Assembly (NCBI GenBank): GCA_013151465.1
Contig: JAADIF010000060.1
Location: forward strand, 1 to 12,750
Reading direction: 5' to 3'
DNA: 12,750 nt
Origin: Microcaldota archaeon
Lineage (GTDB): Archaea > Aenigmatarchaeota > Aenigmatarchaeia > QMZP01 > QMZT01
The notes under the pieces were generated by a model. The model made no database searches. It worked only from the letters and a program-made list of their open reading frames with translations, and was not told the DNA's origin. Both the position numbers and the translations under genes were made by a program. This document shows, in pieces, positions 7,257 through 12,750 of this stretch. Position 1 is the first letter of the stretch; each line of letters opens with the position of its first letter.

Positions 7257-7266
7257 TATTTATAAT
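7257..7266 (-). promoter_or_regulatory. TATA box of the PLP enzyme gene
   Basis: The 39-nt gap between the 796-aa surface protein stop (7277) and this gene's ATG (7237) holds ATTATAAATA on the minus strand, centred about 24 nt before the ATG. The PLP gene therefore probably starts its own leaderless transcript rather than relying on the surface-protein genes upstream. Confidence 0.55.
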
Positions 7267-7276
7267 ATTGGCAATA

Positions 7277-9667
7277 TCAAAACAGGGGGACAAACTCAAG
7301 GTAACCGAATATTATGTACAGGACGACAAGTATCAGAAGGAAGAATAATATGTTGGCTATTGTCCCCACTGCGCCGGGTTCCATTTCCTGCATTTCCCTG
7401 CTTTTCTTGATTTTTGACAATATCGCAAGAACTATTATGAGTACGAATGGAAAATACACAGCTGCCGGATATTCTGGCAAGAAGCCAGGACCTGCTCTTA
7501 CGCTTATCTGAACATCTGAGAACGCATATGTTTTTTCTGAGGCGCTGGCTATTATTGTAGCGTCGCATTTTCTTATATCGGTGCCTGCCTTCAGGAAAAG
7601 ATTGACCGACACTGTCTCGTTCACACCTAGCACATCTATTGGCGTATAATTGAACCCTGCAAGACATAGTTCTGCATTTTCTATCCTCACTTGTATATCA
7701 TGTAGCGGTATTTTTCCAGTGTTTTTCACGAGTATAGGTGCCTTTATCTCAGTGTTTATAACTATGCCAACACTTCCCGGAGCCTCTATTATTTCAAGGC
7801 GTGTCCTGTTTCCTGCTTCAAGAACGGTGAGCCAAAAATAATCCATATCAAGTGTCAGGTTTCCTCTTACAGCCTTTACCGGTATTACATATCTTGCAAG
7901 CGGAGCATCTATCGGGGGTTTAACAAAAAGCGTTCTGTTGACAGTCTCATTGACGTCTATAAAATCAACGGTCGCTGTCTTCATTTCCCAGCCTTCCATT
8001 ACCATCGGTATGAGCTCTATGTTAGTAACGTTGACATCTCCAATATTTGTTACATTGAATATGGCAGGAACCCATTCACCTTGTTCTCCGCTAAGCTCCC
8101 TTTCGATGGGTTCTATATTTATTGCAATCTGAGTCTGCCCGACACTTTCATTTTTTCCGGCTTCTTCAGGTTGCGGTTCCGGGGTCGGCTCAGGGGTCGG
8201 CTCGGGAGTTGGTTGCGGGGTTGGCTCAGGGGTTGGCTCAGGGGTTGGCTCGGGCTCGGGCTCCGGTTCTTTTTTTGTCGTGTTTCCATATTCCTCTATT
8301 ATGGGGAATCTGTGTGTAACCGAAACATCGCCGTTGCATATGAGAGTGACGTTACATGATATCGTATCGTTTGCAACTGTAGCATTTGCCACGGTGTCGT
8401 TCTCTATGGTTCCGGTGACGTTATATAACGTGCAATTATAGATATGCCCAAAGAAAGAACAGCTTTCGATTATCTGCGTAATATTGAGCCACGAGCCGTT
8501 GCCGTCTATGTGCTGAATATCATACATCATGGAATCCACAGTCAGAGTATCGCCTTCGTATCCGCATTCTGTTGACTCGTTTATACTTTCATCAGAGCTT
8601 ATGCACGCATAACAGTAATCAGAGCAGCTCGTTTTGTTGAATAAATAGAAATTATACATAGTCCCCGAAAGCGTGGCGTTTGCATACATTGTTGCTGTAT
8701 TGTTTGTGACATTGGAAACTGTCACATTGCTTGTCTGGGAAGTTAATATATCAGTCGAATCCCCCATCTGCAGTTGCTGGCATCTGTTATATATGGTCTT
8801 ATAGCAGACTGTCCTGTTTTCGCCGGTGGAGCTGTCGTAAGTGATGTTTGTGCAGTTTGAGCTTGAATTAAGGGATGACCAGCTTTCTGTCGTGTTGCCG
8901 CTGTCAAAAACGGAATCCCAGTTAAGTGTGGCCGTTGCTGAATAGTTCCCTGCACTGTAGTTTGACGAATCCCATATGGCAAACTCGAACCTGTAGTCTT
9001 CAGGCTCTGTTGAGACACTGTCGAAAACGAGCGTTCCGGGAGCTGTCTGCGTCTGCCCGAAGAGCCCTATATAATTTCCAAGAGATGTACCATTCGGGTC
9101 CCTTATTACAAGCCTTGTTGTTTCGTTCTGGGGAAGATTTCCCAGGTTTTGTGCCATCATCACAAAAACTGCGTGCTGTCCCCTTATAACGAATTCGGGA
9201 GCATAATAGAATGTTATCCCGCCGTCGCATGATGCCGCTATTTCGACGCTTATCTCTATCTCTTTTATTTTACGTGTAAAATTCGCAGTGGTGTTTTCTG
9301 ACGCGACAAATGTATAAAGCGAACTGCGTGCGCTCTCTCCTATCGAGTTGTTTGCATAGATTCTATATACAAATGTTCCGGTTTCATTTGGTGTGTAGCT
9401 GTATCTATATGTATTTCCGCTTATATGCGACATTGTAAAGTTCTGTGCGGCGTAATTTGGAGGGTCTATCTCTATCAGGACAGTATCAACAGAACATGAA
9501 ACGTTCGTCTCATTGACATCACTATCAACGACTGTCGTATCATTTACCAAAACAGGATCAGGGGAATCTATCACGTTTGTTATATTAGGGACTGCGCTGG
9601 CTGTGCCTGCAAAAACTATAAGCAGTGCAATAAATGCAAGTATGCGCGTTTGTCTTCCCATCCCCAC
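7277..9667 (-). CDS. Secreted membrane-anchored surface protein with Cys-rich region, Pro-Glu/Thr spacer and NEW3/CARDB-like domains
   Basis: This is a 796-aa extracytoplasmic protein. Residues 1-25 form a signal peptide (basic start, hydrophobic core, cleavage near TASA). Residues 28-125 look like an Ig-type beta domain. Residues about 135-260 are a second beta domain. Residues 270-445 carry 11 cysteines, including a tight cluster at 348, 352, 355 and 368, and so are probably disulfide-bonded. Residues 467-500 are a PEPT-repeat spacer. Residues 510-725 contain two NEW3/CARDB-like beta domains (FNVTNIGDVNVTNIEL, VKNTGKIPLHDIQV). Two membrane helices (about 735-752 and 769-789) close the chain. 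N-x-S/T sequons are dense, fitting archaeal N-glycosylation. The start is GTG at 9667, or ATG at 9661; an SD-like GAGGAG (9683-9678) sits inside the end of the preceding gene, 6 nt upstream. The function is not identified; an adhesion or envelope role is inferred. Confidence 0.8.
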   Translation of the reverse strand: MGMGRQTRILAFIALLIVFAGTASAVPNITNVIDSPDPVLVNDTTVVDSDVNETNVSCSVDTVLIEIDPPNYAAQNFTMSHISGNTYRYSYTPNETGTFVYRIYANNSIGESARSSLYTFVASENTTANFTRKIKEIEISVEIAASCDGGITFYYAPEFVIRGQHAVFVMMAQNLGNLPQNETTRLVIRDPNGTSLGNYIGLFGQTQTAPGTLVFDSVSTEPEDYRFEFAIWDSSNYSAGNYSATATLNWDSVFDSGNTTESWSSLNSSSNCTNITYDSSTGENRTVCYKTIYNRCQQLQMGDSTDILTSQTSNVTVSNVTNNTATMYANATLSGTMYNFYLFNKTSCSDYCYACISSDESINESTECGYEGDTLTVDSMMYDIQHIDGNGSWLNITQIIESCSFFGHIYNCTLYNVTGTIENDTVANATVANDTISCNVTLICNGDVSVTHRFPIIEEYGNTTKKEPEPEPEPTPEPTPEPTPQPTPEPTPEPTPEPQPEEAGKNESVGQTQIAINIEPIERELSGEQGEWVPAIFNVTNIGDVNVTNIELIPMVMEGWEMKTATVDFIDVNETVNRTLFVKPPIDAPLARYVIPVKAVRGNLTLDMDYFWLTVLEAGNRTRLEIIEAPGSVGIVINTEIKAPILVKNTGKIPLHDIQVRIENAELCLAGFNYTPIDVLGVNETVSVNLFLKAGTDIRKCDATIIASASEKTYAFSDVQISVRAGPGFLPEYPAAVYFPFVLIIVLAILSKIKKSREMQEMEPGAVGTIANILFFLLILVVLYIIFGYLEFVPLF
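8168..8269 (-). repeat. Pro-Glu/Pro-Thr coding tandem repeat
   Basis: A run of roughly 12-bp units encodes PEPT repeats, starting with Glu-Pro pairs and including one PQPT variant. On the plus strand the best-conserved unit is GGGGTTGGCTCA. Such stretches act as extended, protease-resistant spacers between extracellular domains and can vary in copy number. It is locally far more GC-rich than the rest of the gene. Confidence 0.85.
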
Positions 9668-9673
9668 ACCATA

Positions 9674-10534
9674 TCAGCTCCTCAGATAGAATAGAAGAGC
9701 TATCATAACTATTATTATAATTGCCAATATTATTATGTTAGTGTTGATTATGCCTCCTGTCATAAAGCCCGTCAATCCATCATTTCCTGACGAGACGGGC
9801 TCGTTCTTTTCGCTTCCCTGAATGATGGAAGGCTCTTCGACATTGTCATTCTCATTTGCCGATATCTGGCTATTGTTTTCTTTCTTTTCCTTTGGTTGGG
9901 TGGCCTTTTTCTTGGTCTCTATCTTGTTGCTCAAATCTTCTATTATTTTTGTTTCGGAAATTTCCTGATTTATTTTAGCTGCATCTGTTTTAGAGTTCTG
10001 TGGCTTATACGGAGCAGGCACTTGGATACGGATAATAAATTCCCTCCCGAATTTTGGTATTATGCTAAAACCGCCACCACCCCTTCGGTGCGCAGGACTT
10101 GCAAACGCAGTCGCCTTTAGGATGTAAAGACCTCCCCATGTATCGGAAGGTATTCCTATCTTGAATCTCACAGGAACTGTCCTGATATACGTAGCACCGT
10201 CAGAGAGAATGAACCACGAACCGCCTCCTTTCGGGGTCCGTGTAGGGGTCTCTGATTTCAGGTACACCATATTCGGTCCTTCTTTATCTGGAGATTCTAT
10301 ATCTGCCCACCAGCCGGAAGGCAGATTATCTATCGAAAGCTCTACTGTAAGATCATCCTTTTTGCAATTGAAAAATGACACATCGATATAAGCGTATGAA
10401 CCTGGTTTCGCTGTAACGGTCTGCTCTGCATGCGTTATTGTCCCGAAGCCGGAGCATCCTGCCGCATCTGACAAAGCTGTGGTCAATGACAAAAGGGCAG
10501 TGAACGCCAGTATTGTTAATATTATCCGCTTCAT
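9674..10534 (-). CDS. Secreted protein with single NEW3-like domain, charged linker and C-terminal membrane anchor
   Basis: This 286-aa surface protein starts with a signal peptide (residues 1 to about 20-25, KRIILTILAFTALLSLTTAL). The ectodomain (about 26-175) is beta-rich and includes SIDNLPSGWWADI, a motif style typical of NEW3-type (COG1470-like) domains. Cys27 and Cys57 may pair. A long polar linker rich in Lys, Glu, Asn and Gln (about 175-250) leads to GLTGFMTGG and a single hydrophobic helix (about 262-283) ending in LRS, which would leave a short tail in the cytosol. The stop is 6 nt before the next gene, whose SD-like sequence lies inside this gene, so the two are probably co-translated. 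A weak TATA-like element lies about 22 nt upstream of the ATG. The specific function is not recognised; it may be a partner of the neighbouring surface proteins. Confidence 0.8.
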   Translation of the reverse strand: MKRIILTILAFTALLSLTTALSDAAGCSGFGTITHAEQTVTAKPGSYAYIDVSFFNCKKDDLTVELSIDNLPSGWWADIESPDKEGPNMVYLKSETPTRTPKGGGSWFILSDGATYIRTVPVRFKIGIPSDTWGGLYILKATAFASPAHRRGGGGFSIIPKFGREFIIRIQVPAPYKPQNSKTDAAKINQEISETKIIEDLSNKIETKKKATQPKEKKENNSQISANENDNVEEPSIIQGSEKNEPVSSGNDGLTGFMTGGIINTNIIILAIIIIVMIALLFYLRS

Positions 10535-10550
10535 CTCAATCTTCCCTTTT

Positions 10551-10560
10551 CTTATTTAAC
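10551..10560 (-). promoter_or_regulatory. Possible TATA-like element before the 286-aa surface gene
   Basis: The 46-nt gap 10535-10580 contains GTTAAATAAG on the minus strand, centred about 22 nt before the ATG at 10534. This is slightly close for a TATA box. A purine run (AAAAGGGAAG) between it and the ATG could instead be a weak ribosome binding site on a transcript from the upstream gene. Confidence 0.3.
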
Positions 10561-10580
10561 TCAAATTCTTTTAACCTTCA

Positions 10581-12750
10581 TCAGTCGGTTGTATTGAATT
10601 TAAGGTATATGTTACCTGTATACGTTGCCGCATCTATGCCATTTGGCACATCGATCCATAGATATGTCGTCACATTGGTTCCGAATGAAACATAGTTCTG
10701 GTTCTGAAGCAGTGAATATGTTGTATTCAGTCTGTTTGCAGCATTGCATGTTGCATAGTTATTGAATGTGCACATCGTTATATTGCTAACGCCTATAGTT
10801 CTCCCCACTGTTGAATTCGTAAGATCCGTCCCTTTCTTCCAGATGCCTCCGCTTATATCGTTCGAATTGTTGTCCACAACTATTTTATATAGATCACCGG
10901 AATTTCCAGGAGCGTCACTTCCGTTTGTTCCGGGATCAACGGAACCAAAGTCCACGGCACTGAATGTCAGATCTATTACAAATACTCTCCCTATCTCAAT
11001 ACTCGCATTTTCTGTGGCGTTGGGCGTTGCCGTACTTGAGCTGAAATACACGTCTATTTTCCATAATGAGTTGAGATTTCCGGTCGAGTTAACCCTGAAG
11101 CTTACTGTGCAGTTCTCTCCGAGCAGAAGGTTTGACGAGCACGACCTCGGATTTGCCCCGTCATCCGTAAAGAATGGATCCGAAACAGAATAGGAATCCG
11201 GCACTGTCGTGTCCGGGCTTTCACTGCTTTTGTTATATCTCAAAGTTGCGTCAACGCTTCCACAGTTGTCGTCATGGCAGACTGCTGTCGCGTTGACGAC
11301 AAAATACCGGTCTTTTCCGACAACATAACCCACATTTACCGTTGCATTCCCGTCACCTGTTATGGTCGGCGGAGTTGAAAGCTCCACCGCAAGCCATGCA
11401 TTGCCTGCAAACGGCGTTATATTTACAGTTGTATTTGCATTGTTTGAAAGCGTAGCATTATAGAATATATCCGCCTGGTCTGTAATGTTGCATTTCGGGT
11501 AGTAAATGCCAACATCATAATTGCTTGTATCCCAATACCGCGTTGCCTGACCTGCCGCTGTTGATGTAGCATCGCCTATATAATAGCTGTTGGTGCTGTT
11601 CTCCACATAGAACGAAACCGTGTAATTCTCTATGCCTGCTGTCATGTTCGAATCTTTTACGTCACATCTTAATGTTACATTAGTTCCTTTCTGATATTGC
11701 GTTTCCGATGGCGGAAAGTTCCAGCTCACCTCAGAATATCCCCAAATGTATATGTTTGTAGTGTTTGTGCTGTTGTAATAATATTGCTCCGAGCTGTTCA
11801 CAAGCACAGTTTCCGACCCGACAGAATGGTCTGTAGGTATTGTCCATGTTGCATTTATGCCGCTTGCGATCTGCTGGGTAGTATTATACCATAGAACGGT
11901 TGCCGGGCTTATGGCTGTGTCATTTTCGTCTTTGGTCGTAGAGTTCAATGAAATCGTTTCTCCTTTCATGAAATTGGAATTGTTCTGCGGTAGCGCTATG
12001 CTTGTATTAAGGTACCCATAGAATACAGGCGTTCCTGTGTCCTGGTCACCGCCTGTCACAACATAATAATAAAGTGATAGTTCATTGTTTATCCTGCAGT
12101 ATAATGTCTGCGGACCGACGGCATACTCTGAAAAATCATATTCAAGCTGGGCATAACCGCTTGAGTTTGTGTCGTTATTCCCAAGATAATCCAGATTCTC
12201 GTCATAGAACTCCACGCTATAATTCCCTATACCGCTTCCGCTGTCATCGTCTGTGACTCTGCAAGTTATGATCAGCGTTCCCCTGTCAATGTTTCCTGTG
12301 GGACCTACATAACTTACCCTTGAATTTCCCCACAAATCGAAAACAAGGTATTCAAGGGTATCGTTCATGTTTCCAAGTGAATCGTTTGCATATAATTTTA
12401 CGTAATGTTTTCCTGTAACCCAGTTTGCATCTGTGTCTATTGTGTAGTTTGTCCAGTTATTTGTATATGGGGTGCTGACTGTGTAGGTATAAAGCGTTGA
12501 ATTGGTTGAGTTATATTCAACAAGGGAAGTGTCCGGCAAATCATCCCATTGCGCGTAAACAAGCACATCTTCTCCCTTGTACAATGATGTATCGTTGATG
12601 TTGTATGTAACTGCCTGAGGGGCTGTCGTATCCTGCCCAATCACCGCCACCAGCAGGCTTTGCTCTTCATAGTTGTCTGATGATGCGTTGTACATTGCAG
12701 TTGCGTTGTCTGTGATGTTGCATTTGATTGTGAATGTGCCGTTCTGGTCC
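10581..12750 (-). CDS. Large secreted sequon-rich protein with repeated Ig-like domains (N-terminus outside window)
   Basis: The frame is open from the window edge to TGA at 10583-10581, giving at least 722 residues. The Met at 12695 is internal, since meaningful protein sequence continues upstream (TFTIKCNITDNATAMYNAS). The visible part is a string of Ig-like beta domains with about 40 N-x-S/T sequons by eye. One domain type appears at least twice in full, marked by WG(N/Y)S-x-VS, a central C-x-V-x-D, FY and a final C-x-I; the tail of a third copy lies at the window edge. The C-terminal 130 residues differ (VDFGSVDPGTNG through to YTGNIYLKFNTTD) and resemble a secreted beta domain. There is no C-terminal membrane helix, unlike the two genes downstream, so this protein is either released or held in the envelope by other contacts. 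S-layer or adhesin function is plausible but unproven. Confidence 0.75.
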   Translation of the reverse strand, partial: DQNGTFTIKCNITDNATAMYNASSDNYEEQSLLVAVIGQDTTAPQAVTYNINDTSLYKGEDVLVYAQWDDLPDTSLVEYNSTNSTLYTYTVSTPYTNNWTNYTIDTDANWVTGKHYVKLYANDSLGNMNDTLEYLVFDLWGNSRVSYVGPTGNIDRGTLIITCRVTDDDSGSGIGNYSVEFYDENLDYLGNNDTNSSGYAQLEYDFSEYAVGPQTLYCRINNELSLYYYVVTGGDQDTGTPVFYGYLNTSIALPQNNSNFMKGETISLNSTTKDENDTAISPATVLWYNTTQQIASGINATWTIPTDHSVGSETVLVNSSEQYYYNSTNTTNIYIWGYSEVSWNFPPSETQYQKGTNVTLRCDVKDSNMTAGIENYTVSFYVENSTNSYYIGDATSTAAGQATRYWDTSNYDVGIYYPKCNITDQADIFYNATLSNNANTTVNITPFAGNAWLAVELSTPPTITGDGNATVNVGYVVGKDRYFVVNATAVCHDDNCGSVDATLRYNKSSESPDTTVPDSYSVSDPFFTDDGANPRSCSSNLLLGENCTVSFRVNSTGNLNSLWKIDVYFSSSTATPNATENASIEIGRVFVIDLTFSAVDFGSVDPGTNGSDAPGNSGDLYKIVVDNNSNDISGGIWKKGTDLTNSTVGRTIGVSNITMCTFNNYATCNAANRLNTTYSLLQNQNYVSFGTNVTTYLWIDVPNGIDAATYTGNIYLKFNTTD

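Noticed and set aside
8168..8269. Short-unit repeat considered as a CRISPR array
   Set aside because: Units are about 12 bp with no spacers, and they encode a PEPT protein spacer in frame.
10762..11193. A 143-codon plus-strand frame opposite the large surface protein
   Set aside because: The minus-strand protein is continuous with domain repeats and sequons; the opposite frame looks like a composition effect.

Overview
The window looks like chromosomal DNA of an archaeon, probably from a genome-reduced DPANN-type or other uncultivated lineage. Four things suggest this: AT-rich TATA-like boxes about 22-28 nt upstream of nearly every promoter-proximal start codon (leaderless archaeal transcription), an archaeal-type Elp3, long secreted proteins crowded with N-glycosylation sequons, and heavy use of ATA and AGA/AGG codons. 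The lineage is inferred; no rRNA or other marker gene is present to confirm it.

Left part (1-2515). A standalone small domain resembling the N-terminal part of some dihydropteroate synthases runs on the minus strand and overlaps the start of another gene that leaves the window. Divergent from it is a 115-aa A-rich HNH nuclease gene, followed by a full-length elp3 (tRNA wobble-uridine modification), both on the plus strand.

Middle (2512-7237, all minus strand). In transcription order these are a threonine-synthase-like PLP enzyme, guaB (IMP dehydrogenase), guaA (GMP synthase, fused glutaminase plus synthetase) and a seven-helix BI-1/TMBIM family membrane protein. guaB and guaA are separated by 1 nt and make the two-step IMP to XMP to GMP route. 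The PLP enzyme and guaA each carry a reading-frame break: one missing base in the PLP gene, and a net loss of about 11 nt near the guaA 3' end. In both, recognisable protein continues in another frame past the break.

Right part (7277-12750, minus strand). Three consecutive genes encode cell-surface proteins: a very sequon-rich protein with repeated Ig-like domains (N-terminus outside the window), a 286-aa protein with a signal peptide and one C-terminal membrane anchor, and a 796-aa protein with a signal peptide, a cysteine-rich region, a Pro-Glu/Pro-Thr spacer, NEW3/CARDB-like domains and two C-terminal membrane helices. They look like an envelope or S-layer-associated gene cluster.

I saw no tRNA, rRNA, CRISPR array, insertion sequence or attachment site. 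No intergenic stretch exceeds 110 bases. The best candidates for a second look are the two frame breaks, the surface-protein cluster, the orphan synthase domain, and a perfect palindrome between guaA and the BI-1 promoter.
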